Under the pieces are notes generated by a model. That model was not told the origin of the DNA. It saw only the letters and a list, made by a program, of their open reading frames with translations, and did not search any database. Positions 1 to 7,460 of a DNA stretch of 36,483 bases are shown here, piece by piece. Source of the DNA: a candidate division WOR-3 bacterium (GTDB lineage Bacteria; SDB-A); NCBI GenBank assembly GCA_016926475.1, contig JAFGON010000046.1, positions 1 to 36,483 of the forward strand. The letters are read 5' to 3'. How positions within the stretch are numbered: the first letter of the stretch is position 1; every line of letters begins with the position of its first letter. The position numbers and the translations under genes are program-made.

Positions 1-1
1 A

Positions 2-154
2 ATTGATAAAGACAGTGGTATCAAGAATGATCCCAATGATTGGGCAAAAGAAGTCGGCAATCCAAGATATATCCTCGACCTCCTCCTAAGCATCATCAAC
101 GTCAGCATTAAAACCGTTGATATTGTCAATGATTTACCAAAGTTGGAGTTTTGA
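2..154 (+). CDS. C-terminal end of a predicted helicase / type ISP-like restriction protein (partial)
   Basis: The window opens inside a reading frame (frame 2) that ends at TGA 152-154, giving the last 50 residues of a protein whose body lies to the left. The tail contains SGIKNDPNDW followed by NPRYILDLLLSIINVSIKTV and ends in LPKLEF. From memory this resembles the C-terminal signature of large predicted helicases (COG4889-like, type ISP restriction-modification or DEAD/DEAH defence helicases), where an NDPNDW...PRYILDLL...VSVETV pattern closes the protein. Only the tail is visible, so no catalytic motif can be checked and the assignment rests on that pattern alone. If right, a phage-defence or restriction gene lies immediately left of the window. 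Confidence 0.5.
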   Translation: MDKDSGIKNDPNDWAKEVGNPRYILDLLLSIINVSIKTVDIVNDLPKLEF

Positions 155-481
155 ATAGATAAAATAAATTGTAAAATAAATGAAATCTTTTTTTCTAATA
201 TTTTAGAATATGAAACTTTCTCTTTTAAAATTGGGAAAACATTTGAACTATCTATAATCACTTGTATAGCATACATCCGTGCATGATGAATTAAAAACAA
301 ATGGCAAGAGTTTGTATTCACCATAGATATACATTAATAACAAATACAAATATTCTTTATTTTCTGGAAATATATCAACAGTTAAGTTATCAATCGGAGT
401 ATATACCTCTGTCAAGTGGCATATATCTTTACGAGTTGTTGCTGCACATAACTTTACGAGTCTAAATAATAAAAAAAAGGT
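155..481 (-). pseudogene. possible frameshifted remnant of an unidentified gene
   Basis: On the minus strand one frame is open for 77 codons (481 down to 251, no ATG near its beginning) and reads like ordinary protein, for example TEVYTPIDNLTVDIFPENKE. A second minus frame, open from 333 leftwards, continues in similar style with ARMYAIQVIIDSSNVFPILK. The two overlap at about 251-333, so a single-base slip there would join them into one chain. The second frame stays open past 155 but is then antisense to the helicase tail, so the true end is unknown. I recognise no family. In DNA this AT-rich such open frames are less expected by chance than in GC-rich DNA, but short ones still occur; this is a low-confidence call. 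Confidence 0.22.
427..461. repeat. 10-bp direct repeat CTTTACGAGT, two copies
   Basis: CTTTACGAGT occurs at 427-436 and again at 452-461, 25 bp start to start, inside the AT-rich non-genic stretch. The spacing is close to 2.4 helical turns. It may be a paired binding site, a scar of sequence duplication, or chance. Confidence 0.4.
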
Positions 482-686
482 CTAAAGGGATGGTGGTGTT
501 GCACTAAATTATTGAGCGGAACCAGTTATTTCTTATTATATATTTTTACCCGAAGGTTTTTTTTCGATAATTTTGATTTCGGGGAAATAATAAAACCCTT
601 AAAAGTAATGGCAAACAGCAAATCTTATGTTTAAATTATTAAATGAAATCGCCCTTGCGATATATTCAGTTATAACACAAACAAAT

Positions 687-710
687 ATTGTTCAATTCGT
701 ACTGAACAAT
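687..710. promoter_or_regulatory. operator-like inverted repeat ATTGTTCA-N8-TGAACAAT
   Basis: ATTGTTCA (687-694) and TGAACAAT (703-710) are perfect reverse complements separated by 8 bp. The dyad covers the -35 hexamer and the spacer of the candidate promoter, so a dimeric regulator bound here would block RNA polymerase. The two half-site centres lie 16 bp apart, about one and a half helical turns. No regulator gene is adjacent, so the protein that would bind is unknown. Confidence 0.4.
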
Positions 711-716
711 TATCAT
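688..716 (+). promoter_or_regulatory. candidate sigma70-type promoter for the small membrane protein / PAP2 operon
   Basis: A -35-like TTGTTC at 688-693 is followed after exactly 17 bp by TATCAT at 711-716 (5 of 6 to TATAAT). The predicted transcript would begin near 723 and carry a leader of about 75 nt before the ATG at 800. The -35 is weak, but an inverted repeat lies on top of the same bases, which suits a regulated promoter. Confidence 0.4.
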
Positions 717-799
717 TAATCAACAAAAAAGGTTACATGCTTTTATGGCTGCTATAAGAAAGATTAAAACAATCAAAACAACATAAGGAAAATCTTCAT

Positions 800-1117
800 A
801 TGAAATTTGTAATGATCTTAGGGTATGTCTTGTTGATATTAGGCGGCGTTTTAAGTTTGTTCTATTTTTCGGCGTATTTACTTTCGCACCTGACATATCT
901 GACAGTATGTTTCAACAAGTGGGTGATGTCCGAAGCCCCTAAGTACGCGACCGATCCTATACTGTATCTTCTCGGCTCGTTTTTCTGGCTTTTTGTCGCT
1001 TTTACAGGGATGATAATGATCATGTTTCAAAAGATCTGCGCCATGATTCAAAGCGGCAAAATCAATACTCATTCACAAACAATAGAAAGTGAAAAAAAAT
1101 CAGAAGTTGAAATTTGA
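800..1117 (+). CDS. small two-helix membrane protein, unknown function
   Basis: This 105-residue protein has two strongly hydrophobic segments (about residues 4-27 and 53-77) separated by a polar stretch of about 25 residues, and ends in a charged, lysine/glutamate-rich tail. The start is ATG with AAGGA about 10 bases upstream. I recognise no family. Its last 29 bases overlap the PAP2-type gene that follows in another frame, so the two are almost certainly co-transcribed and perhaps translationally coupled. A plausible reading is a partner or accessory protein of the phosphatase in the inner membrane, but nothing in the sequence proves it. Confidence 0.7.
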   Translation: MKFVMILGYVLLILGGVLSLFYFSAYLLSHLTYLTVCFNKWVMSEAPKYATDPILYLLGSFFWLFVAFTGMIMIMFQKICAMIQSGKINTHSQTIESEKKSEVEI

Positions 1118-1871
1118 TATACGGCACGGGAGCTGGCATTTTTATGTTCTCACGGTTTTGTCGCTTTTCGCTGTAGTAACTGCATTACCTCAATTCAACT
1201 TGTTCTTTTTCAGATTCCTCAACAATATATCCTCGGTTACGGGGGAGAATATCTGGATCGTCCTGACTTTTTTCTCAGACGGTCTCGTCTCGTTCGTGGT
1301 TTTGACTCCTTTTTTAAAGAAAAAACCCAAGATAATTTTCGCTGTCATAATTGCCACTGCCGTGTCAACTCTTTTAAACCAGATCCTAAAGAGGTCATTT
1401 CATATTCAGAGGCCAACTCGCGTCCTCGACAGGGAGACGATGATACTGATTGGTCCTGATTGGGGTCAGTATTCTTTTCCTTCCGGTCATTCAGCTATGA
1501 TATTTGTCCTGGCTTCCGTCATTTCCGCTTTAATGAATAGATCTGTCAAAACAGCAGTCTTGTCGTCTGCTTCACTTATAGCCCTATCACGCGCTGTTGT
1601 CGGAGTGCATTGGCCGTTCGATATCGCTGTCGGGGCGATGATTGGTTGGGCTTCGGGATGGATTGGAATTTTCATCTCTGAAAAGGCGAAATGGGGTTAT
1701 GGGAGGAAAGCCTCGCTGATATACGCGTTTTTGCTCTCCGGGGCTTGCGTGGTTTTGTTTTTGTGGGACTATTCAGGCTTTGAAGGCATAATGTTTTTTC
1801 AGAGAGCTGTCGCCTTCATTTTTATGCTCTTCAGCGTTTGGGCGATAGTTAAAATTTTAAAAGATAAATAG
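1089..1871 (+). CDS. PAP2-family membrane phosphatase
   Basis: A 260-residue multi-spanning protein carrying the three parts of the PAP2 acid-phosphatase signature: K101-x6-R108-P109, the PSGH motif at 131-134, and S167-R168-x5-H174-x3-D178. His134 and His174 are the expected catalytic pair, and D178 completes the active site. Family members remove phosphate from lipid substrates such as phosphatidic acid, undecaprenyl diphosphate or phosphatidylglycerol phosphate, with the active site on the outer face of the inner membrane. The substrate cannot be read from sequence. The start is a GTG lying 29 bases inside the preceding gene; no strong ribosome site is visible, which suits translational coupling. 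Hydrophobic segments follow the C-terminal motif, as usual for the family. Confidence 0.88.
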   Translation: MKKNQKLKFDIRHGSWHFYVLTVLSLFAVVTALPQFNLFFFRFLNNISSVTGENIWIVLTFFSDGLVSFVVLTPFLKKKPKIIFAVIIATAVSTLLNQILKRSFHIQRPTRVLDRETMILIGPDWGQYSFPSGHSAMIFVLASVISALMNRSVKTAVLSSASLIALSRAVVGVHWPFDIAVGAMIGWASGWIGIFISEKAKWGYGRKASLIYAFLLSGACVVLFLWDYSGFEGIMFFQRAVAFIFMLFSVWAIVKILKDK

Positions 1872-1908
1872 ACACGAGAATCAAAAAAGACAACTTTTCT
1901 ATTTTCTC

Positions 1909-1937
1909 TTGATTTTATCCTAAAATTGTCGCAAAAT
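1909..1937 (+). promoter_or_regulatory. candidate promoter for tRNA-Arg
   Basis: TTGATT (1909-1914) is followed after 17 bp by CAAAAT (1932-1937), each matching 4 of 6 consensus bases. Transcription would start near 1944, about 30 nt before the mature tRNA. The match is modest. Confidence 0.3.
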
Positions 1938-1957
1938 ACGCTCTGATCGTTTAAAGA

Positions 1958-1976
1958 GCGAAAAATACTTTTTCGC
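1958..1976. repeat. perfect 8-bp hairpin abutting the tRNA 5' end
   Basis: GCGAAAAA (1958-1965) and TTTTTCGC (1969-1976) form a perfect hairpin with a 3-base loop. The right arm includes the first two bases of the tRNA, so in the precursor it would compete with the acceptor stem. A second 6-bp hairpin, CGCTCT/AGAGCG (1939-1944 and 1955-1960), overlaps its left arm. Confidence 0.45.
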
Positions 1977-2047
1977 CCTCGTAGCTCAGTGGATAGAGCA
2001 TCGGTTTCCTAAACCGGGGGTCACAAGTTCGAATCTTGTCGGGGGCG
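1975..2047 (+). tRNA. tRNA-Arg (anticodon CCU)
   Basis: All four arms can be folded by hand over 73 bases: acceptor GCCCTCG with CGGGGGC, D arm GCTC/GAGC, anticodon stem TCGGT/ACCGG with loop TTCCTAA, a five-base variable loop, and T arm ACAAG/CTTGT around TTCGAAT. The anticodon CCT lies at 2008-2010 and reads the arginine codon AGG. The discriminator base is G, and CCA is not encoded (ATA follows), so it must be added after transcription. The next coding gene starts 28 bases downstream, so the two may share a transcript. Confidence 0.95.
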
Positions 2048-2075
2048 ATATCAAAATTGATAAGGAGAGAAAAAA

Positions 2076-2846
2076 ATGACCAAGAATCTTCCTCATCAGG
2101 AAATTGGACACGATGATATATTCGTAAAATACGTGAAAAAAGGCGTTTTGCTTATAAAAAAATACCCCTACCACACAATACTGGCCATTGTCGCATCAGT
2201 TTCTGTCATCATCCTTTTATCTACCTTATTAGGCAGGAAGAGTGAAAATCTTACTAAGAGCGACCAAGTTCTACAGACCATGAACCTGTTTGACGCCTTG
2301 TACTTTCAGGAAAACACACAAGAGATATTGACCGGCATAATGCAATCCATGGAGGGGTTGTCTAAATCAGCCAACCAGGATACTTCGGGCAAAGCTCTTA
2401 TCAATACGCTTGAAGGATACGCAATGATGTTGCAGTTTCAGTATCAGTTAGCTGCTGAAAAATGGCAGAAAGTGTATTCCGGAGAAGAACCATCGCCAAA
2501 GATAGTGAATTTAGTGGCGACTCTGGGATTTTCTGATCTGGTCGATCCGGTTAATTCTCTGTCAATTTTGTATCCGAAACTTCAGGAGTTCTTCGTCGAA
2601 GATTCGGGACTTGCTATGCTCGCCATTCTCGACGCTGGAGAAAACGCGGCTTTGACCTTGATGTATGACACTTCTTTGGCTGTTGACACATCTGCAAACC
2701 AAATCTACGAGATGGGGAGGACAGCTCTTGAGTATTCATCACTCAACATGACGAATGCCTTCCTCAAAAACGAAGCAGATTTCTACGGGGATATTCTTGA
2801 GGTCGCCTACCAGGTCAGAAAAAACAAAATTGAAGTCAATGAGTAA
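2076..2846 (+). CDS. membrane-anchored TPR-like protein (YfgM-like layout), unknown role
   Basis: A 256-residue protein with a short polar N-terminus, one membrane segment at about 32-52, and a predicted mostly alpha-helical remainder. The layout (cytoplasmic stub, one helix, TPR-like extracytoplasmic domain) resembles YfgM/TPR_21 proteins, which assist secretion chaperones in other bacteria, but sequence similarity is only general. The phrase LQFQYQLAAEKWQKVYSG near residue 128 has the helix-turn-helix rhythm of a TPR unit. The start is ATG with a good AAGGAG about 8 bases upstream. It lies just after tRNA-Arg and converges on tex. Orientation and function are inference. Confidence 0.75.
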   Translation: MTKNLPHQEIGHDDIFVKYVKKGVLLIKKYPYHTILAIVASVSVIILLSTLLGRKSENLTKSDQVLQTMNLFDALYFQENTQEILTGIMQSMEGLSKSANQDTSGKALINTLEGYAMMLQFQYQLAAEKWQKVYSGEEPSPKIVNLVATLGFSDLVDPVNSLSILYPKLQEFFVEDSGLAMLAILDAGENAALTLMYDTSLAVDTSANQIYEMGRTALEYSSLNMTNAFLKNEADFYGDILEVAYQVRKNKIEVNE

Positions 2847-2866
2847 GTTTTTGTATTGAAAACTTA
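2844..2866. terminator. weak AT-rich hairpin between converging genes
   Basis: TAAGTTTT (2844-2851) pairs perfectly with AAAACTTA (2859-2866) around a 7-base loop, beginning at the stop codon of the plus-strand gene. It is AT-rich and lacks a clear U-run, so it is a poor intrinsic terminator, but it sits where one is needed. Confidence 0.3.
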
Positions 2867-2899
2867 AGAAGGGAATTTATACTGTCATCAGAAGGGATT

Positions 2900-5152
2900 T
2901 CATCTCGAACCCCATTTTTTCTTGAGTTGTTCGACTGATTCAGCAAGGCTTTTTTTCTTTTTTTTCCGTTTTCTTTCGCCTTTTTTTTCGAGAGCTTTCA
3001 TGCTGAGGTTTATTCTCTTGAGTACCTGATCTACGGATATAACTTTGACTTTCACTTTTTTACCGACTGAGATGAACTCCTCGGGTTTTGAAATATAATG
3101 ATTCGACATTTCGGAAATGTGAACCAGCCCGTCTATATGAACCCCAATGTCGACAAAAACACCGAAATTGGTAACATTTGTCACAACTCCGTCGAGTGTC
3201 ATCGAAGGTTTGACGTCGGAGATATCCGAGACGTCTTCATTGAAAAGAAAGATTTGAAAATCTTTTCTCGGGTCTCTTCCCGGATTTTTCAACTCTGAGA
3301 TTATATCGATAACTGTCGGAAGACCAAACGCTTCTGTAGTGTATTTTTCAGGCGAAATGCTTGAAAGAAGATCGTTTCTTGAAATCATTTCGGGCACTGA
3401 TTTTCCGAGATCTTCAGATATATTTTTCACGATAAAATATGATTCGGGGTGAATTCCAGTTGAATCCAGTGGTTCTTCATGTCCTTTTATTCTCAGGAAA
3501 CCGGCGCTCTGCTGAAAAGCTTTTTCGCCGTACATCCTGACATTCATCAAATCTTTCCTGTTTTTAAAAATCCCGTTCTTCGTTCTGTGCTCGACAATGT
3601 TTTTTGCCAAAGTTTCTCCTATACCTGATACGTACTTCAACAGATGGTATGAGGCTATGTTAAGGTCTACACCCACTCTGTTGACGACCGAGATTACCAC
3701 CGAGTCGAGTTTACTCTTCAAAAGAACTTGGTTTACGTCGTGTTGGTATTGACCTACACCGATGGCTTTCGGATCAATTTTCACGAGCTCGGAAAGTGGG
3801 TCTTGAAACCTTCTTCCAATCGAGACAGCGCCTCTTACCGTGACGTCTTTGTCAGGAAATTCTTCCCTTCCTGTTTTTGAAGCAGAATATACTGAAGCTC
3901 CAGCCTCGCTAATGATTGTGATCACAATATCTTCGCCTTCAATTGTTTTTTTTACCAATTCTTCTGTCTCTCTCGAAGCCGTTCCGTTTCCGATCACTAT
4001 CGCCTTGACGGAGTGCTTTTTGGCGCTATCAAATATTTTTTTTGCTGAATCTCCCAGCATTTTTTTGGATCCTACCGAAAAGAAAACAAAATCTTCGACG
4101 ATGTTGCCGATCTCATCCAAAACAACTGTTTTACAGCCTGTCTTGTAACCAGGATCGACAGCCATCAGTTTCATTGGACCTGCAGGAGGCGACAGTAGAA
4201 GGCTCTCGAGGTTTTTGGAAAATATTTCCACGGCTTCAAGCTCTGATTTCTTTTTCAACTCGAGTCTAATGTCGAGTTCGATAGACGGTATTATCAGTCT
4301 CTTCAACGCATCGTCGAGAATCGTGTCCAAATATAATTTTCTCGGGTGATTGTCGTCATAAAGCAGAGTAGATAGTTCAAAAGAGTATGAATCCTTTACA
4401 GAGGTTATTGATGTTTTGAGCACTTTTTCTCTTTCTCCTCTGGCAATGGCAAGGTATCTGTGGGAAGGTATGTTGTTGATCTTTTCCGTGAAGTTGTAGT
4501 ACTTTTCGAATTTAGACCGTTTGTCCGCCCATTCCTCTGCGGAGCTGACAATGATGACTCCGTTTTCCCTGAGAAAATCACGGGCTTTTTTTCTCACTTC
4601 GGAATTTTCTGAAAACTCCTCGGCGAGAATATATCCTGCACCTTCAAGCGCTTCCTGAGGTGGACAATTATTTTCGTTTTCATCCAAAAACTTTATCGCG
4701 AGGGAAATGGGTTCTCCGATAATTTGTGAATCGATCAACAACAGGGCAAGACCGGACAGGCCTTTGTCTCTCGCGACGGAGGCTTTCGTTTTTCTTTTAG
4801 GCTTGAACGGAAGATAAAGGTCTTCGAGTTCGCTTTTCAAATAGACCGATTCTATCTTTTTCTGTAGGCTGTCTGTTAGTTTATTCTGATCTTTTATGGT
4901 TGATAGAATTGTCTTTTTCCTTGCGTTCAATTCAAATATATAATCGCAAAGTTCTTTGACTTTTTGAACCTTGAGTTCATCAGCGATTTGAATCTTTTCT
5001 TTTCTGTAACGAGAAATAAAAGGAACTGTCATTGAAGCGTCGAAAAGGTCTATGAGGTTGACCGCGACGTTTTTGGAAACTCCGGATTCCGAAGAAATGT
5101 AATCAAGATCTCTTTCAGAAATCGATTTTTTTAGTGGTGACTCATATTGCAT
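2900..5152 (-). CDS. tex: Tex family S1 RNA-binding transcription accessory protein
   Basis: The 750-residue length and domain order are those of Tex: a helical N-terminal region (about 1-320), a YqgF/RuvC-like fold beginning at MAVDPGYKTG (about 330-455), helix-hairpin-helix repeats containing VSGIGETLAKNIVEHR (about 495-555), and an S1 domain at about 651-720 (GVVTNVTNFGVFVDIGVHID). A lysine-rich tail follows. Tex binds nucleic acids through S1 and is conserved across bacteria, with roles proposed in transcription and stress tolerance. The ATG start has a GAGATG-type ribosome site. It is divergent from the GH18 gene, with 60 bp between the starts, and stands alone on its strand. All expected domains are present. 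Confidence 0.95.
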   Translation of the reverse strand: MQYESPLKKSISERDLDYISSESGVSKNVAVNLIDLFDASMTVPFISRYRKEKIQIADELKVQKVKELCDYIFELNARKKTILSTIKDQNKLTDSLQKKIESVYLKSELEDLYLPFKPKRKTKASVARDKGLSGLALLLIDSQIIGEPISLAIKFLDENENNCPPQEALEGAGYILAEEFSENSEVRKKARDFLRENGVIIVSSAEEWADKRSKFEKYYNFTEKINNIPSHRYLAIARGEREKVLKTSITSVKDSYSFELSTLLYDDNHPRKLYLDTILDDALKRLIIPSIELDIRLELKKKSELEAVEIFSKNLESLLLSPPAGPMKLMAVDPGYKTGCKTVVLDEIGNIVEDFVFFSVGSKKMLGDSAKKIFDSAKKHSVKAIVIGNGTASRETEELVKKTIEGEDIVITIISEAGASVYSASKTGREEFPDKDVTVRGAVSIGRRFQDPLSELVKIDPKAIGVGQYQHDVNQVLLKSKLDSVVISVVNRVGVDLNIASYHLLKYVSGIGETLAKNIVEHRTKNGIFKNRKDLMNVRMYGEKAFQQSAGFLRIKGHEEPLDSTGIHPESYFIVKNISEDLGKSVPEMISRNDLLSSISPEKYTTEAFGLPTVIDIISELKNPGRDPRKDFQIFLFNEDVSDISDVKPSMTLDGVVTNVTNFGVFVDIGVHIDGLVHISEMSNHYISKPEEFISVGKKVKVKVISVDQVLKRINLSMKALEKKGERKRKKKKKSLAESVEQLKKKWGSR

Positions 5153-5175
5153 AAAATCATCTCAAGAATTATCAT
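5147..5175 (+). promoter_or_regulatory. candidate promoter of the GH18 gene
   Basis: TTGCAT (5147-5152) and TATCAT (5170-5175, 5 of 6) are separated by 17 bp. Transcription would begin near 5182 and supports translation from the ATG at 5213 rather than from a further-upstream in-frame ATG at 5147. The -35 overlaps the tex start codon region. Confidence 0.35.
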
Positions 5176-5212
5176 ACTAACAAATCGTCAAATAAATAGC
5201 AAGGGGTGGTAT

Positions 5213-7438
5213 ATGTTCTTGTTCTATTGTTTTTCCCTAATATTTCTCGGAACGACTGTTCATTTTCAAGAATATGAAAAGAACCGTAAAGACTTTGACT
5301 TTTCCCAAGTATGGCAAGAGCCGGTACCTTTAGCTGAAATTTCTTCGGAAGGACTCACCAGAGATTATTATGGTTACCTGCCTTCATGGGTCTCAAATAC
5401 TTCTTATCAAGAATTCGATTTCCGCCTCTTGACGCATATCGCTTACTTTTCCGTCGAGTTGAATACTTCCGGAGAAGTGGGATCCATACCCAACCAGACT
5501 CGTTTCAACGAGATAGTATCAATGGCTCATCCCAGAGGCGTCAAAATACACATGACTTTCACCCTTTTCGGCACATCATCTGTTTCGTCTTTTCTGAACA
5601 ATTCCTCAGCAAGACAGACAGCTATATCAAACATAGTCAACCTCGTCGAAGACAGGGGTATAGAAGGCGCGAACATTGATTTTGAATTTGTTTCATCGTC
5701 TGTCAGGGATTCTTTCACTCTATTTATACGTCAGTTATCAAGTGCCCTCCGAACCAGCTCTGCCGGCAGAAAAGAACTTTACATCGCCATGCCTTGCGTT
5801 CCTTCCTGGTATCCGGGTTATAATTTTACGGATTTGGCTGACACTGTCGATGGCTTATTTATAATGGCCTATGATTACCATTACAGCGGGTCTTCCACAG
5901 CCGGCCCTGTTTCTCCGACTGTCAACAGCTCTTTCTGGGGTTATTACGCGGTCAACACCTCTATTGGCGACATAATCAATTCATGGGGAACAGACAGAAA
6001 AAAAGTGATTCTGGGAATGCCGTATTATGGAATCGAATGGCCGACGACCTCTCAGTCTGCTGGATCATCCACGACAGGCAATGGGAGCGCGGTTACATTC
6101 AACAACGCCAAATCAAACGCTTATACATACGGCAGAATATGGGACGATAATTCTCAAACCCCATGGTACAGATACAACGACGGCTCATGGCGGCAATGCT
6201 GGTATGACGATTCGGTAAGCATTGGATTGAAGCTTGCAATCGCCCGTGACAGCGCTCTTGCCGGAGCGGGGTGTTGGGCTTTGGGATACGATTACGGTGA
6301 AGACGATCTCTGGAACGTAATCGAAAGTACTTTTTGGATAGGCGCTCCTGTTCTGCACTGTTCGTTCGAAGTCATCGCCTCTTCGCTAAACTTAAGGGCA
6401 GGACCTTCTTCTTCTTATCCGGTTATTTCGCAATTGCACGCCGGCCAAAAATTCGTGCTTTTCGATAGAAACGGCAATTGGTACAAGATATACCATCCTT
6501 CGGCCAGCGGCGCCGCTCACGGGTGGGCTTACGGAGGGAGCGGAAACCCTCTCAAATATTTAAAGGGAGCCAACGGAGGCGACCTTCTTCAGGTGACGGC
6601 ATCTTTGCTGAATGTCAGGTCGGGACCCACAACCGATTCTTCCGTTTTGACTTTGATTTCGGAAGGTCAATGCTTTGTTCCGGACTCATACTCGGGGGAC
6701 TGGGCCAGAATATTTCTCTCCGACAGCAACGGCCAGGGATGGATACACTGGCAATCCTATACAAGGCAGATCCATTTTCCAGAAGATTCCAACGCTTTCT
6801 TTTTGACGGTGGACTTCTTTTGTTGCCAAGACACAGTGTTCTCTGGGGACACTTTCAGTTTAGAGGTATTCACAATAAACACGGGCGAATCGCCTTTAGA
6901 CTCTCAACTTTTACTCTGTTCAGACAGCGCGAGTCCTTTCTATTATCCCGGGTCTTGGACCGATTCCTTTAATGCCGTAACTGAAGGTTTTCAAGCCCTA
7001 CCCAGTCAGTATTCGAATAGAAATTCCCTGATGAGGGCTCCTGCGGTCGGATCTTGTCAGACGATATATCAGACTTTCAGATTTAAAAGAGGTCAAAATC
7101 CAATTTCAAGCGACTTCACATTTTCTGTCGTCGTTATACCCTCTTCTACGGTTGAAGAAGAAATTAATTCAATCTCTTCCAACACCGTTCAAGCGAGCAT
7201 TCAACCCCTTGTATTCAGAGAATTATGTTTTTTGGAAGTAGATTCTGACCTCGAATACGAATTGCAAGTTTTTGACGTATCCGGGAGGGTTGTTTTTGCG
7301 CACAGAGGCGATGGAAGAAAAATCGCCTTCGGGAACAACCTGCCGTGCGGCAGTTATTTTTACCTGTTCAGAACGGTAGATGACGTGCAAAATCCGTTTA
7401 TTTTATACGGCAAGATGACAAAAGTGATAGACGATTGA
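5213..7438 (+). CDS. secreted GH18-family glycoside hydrolase with two SH3 domains and a sorting-like tail
   Basis: The start is ATG 5213, preceded by AAGGGGTGG; it gives a 741-residue protein beginning with a hydrophobic signal-like segment (MFLFYCFSLIFLGTTVHF). Residues about 50-375 form a GH18 domain: DYYGYLPSW at the beginning, the active-site strand EGANIDFE with catalytic Glu158, and LFIMAYDYHY further on. The N-I-D-F-E form is typical of YaaH/spore-germination-type GH18 enzymes that act on peptidoglycan or chitin-like chains. Two bacterial SH3 domains follow (about 384-445 and 455-518; LNLRAGPSSSYPV and LNVRSGPTTDSSV), usual wall-binding modules. The last ~75 residues (FDVSGRVVF...CGSYFYLFRT...YGKMTKV) resemble a type-A (type IX secretion) sorting domain. 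Likely a surface-bound wall or chitin hydrolase. Confidence 0.85.
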   Translation: MFLFYCFSLIFLGTTVHFQEYEKNRKDFDFSQVWQEPVPLAEISSEGLTRDYYGYLPSWVSNTSYQEFDFRLLTHIAYFSVELNTSGEVGSIPNQTRFNEIVSMAHPRGVKIHMTFTLFGTSSVSSFLNNSSARQTAISNIVNLVEDRGIEGANIDFEFVSSSVRDSFTLFIRQLSSALRTSSAGRKELYIAMPCVPSWYPGYNFTDLADTVDGLFIMAYDYHYSGSSTAGPVSPTVNSSFWGYYAVNTSIGDIINSWGTDRKKVILGMPYYGIEWPTTSQSAGSSTTGNGSAVTFNNAKSNAYTYGRIWDDNSQTPWYRYNDGSWRQCWYDDSVSIGLKLAIARDSALAGAGCWALGYDYGEDDLWNVIESTFWIGAPVLHCSFEVIASSLNLRAGPSSSYPVISQLHAGQKFVLFDRNGNWYKIYHPSASGAAHGWAYGGSGNPLKYLKGANGGDLLQVTASLLNVRSGPTTDSSVLTLISEGQCFVPDSYSGDWARIFLSDSNGQGWIHWQSYTRQIHFPEDSNAFFLTVDFFCCQDTVFSGDTFSLEVFTINTGESPLDSQLLLCSDSASPFYYPGSWTDSFNAVTEGFQALPSQYSNRNSLMRAPAVGSCQTIYQTFRFKRGQNPISSDFTFSVVVIPSSTVEEEINSISSNTVQASIQPLVFRELCFLEVDSDLEYELQVFDVSGRVVFAHRGDGRKIAFGNNLPCGSYFYLFRTVDDVQNPFILYGKMTKVIDD

Positions 7439-7460
7439 ACAGTTGTAAAAAGGCGAAAAT

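Larger units (their letters stand above)
155..799. other. 645-bp AT-rich intergenic stretch without an intact gene
   Basis: No intact gene is seen between the helicase tail and the small membrane protein at 800. The DNA is clearly more AT-rich than the flanking genes. It holds a possible decayed minus-strand gene (155-481), a 10-bp direct repeat (427-461), and a promoter-like site with an 8-bp inverted repeat (687-716). A 54-codon plus-strand frame at 301-465 is the antisense of the decayed frame and is not credible as a gene. No insertion-sequence ends, tRNA fragment or CRISPR-like repeat were seen. Confidence 0.6.

Noticed and set aside
301-465. 54-codon plus-strand frame with ATG in the AT-rich stretch
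   Set aside because: It has no ribosome site and is antisense to a better-looking minus frame; composition is not protein-like.
3840-4148. 102-codon plus-strand frame opposite tex
   Set aside because: Antisense shadow of the conserved YqgF-like region of tex.
5147-5212. In-frame ATG at 5147 that would lengthen the GH18 protein by 22 residues
   Set aside because: It overlaps the tex start and the candidate -35, would put a polar stretch before the signal peptide, and the ATG at 5213 has the ribosome site.
6478-6972. 164-codon open frame on the plus strand
   Set aside because: It lies wholly inside the GH18 gene in another frame, is rich in arginine and phenylalanine, and has no family features.
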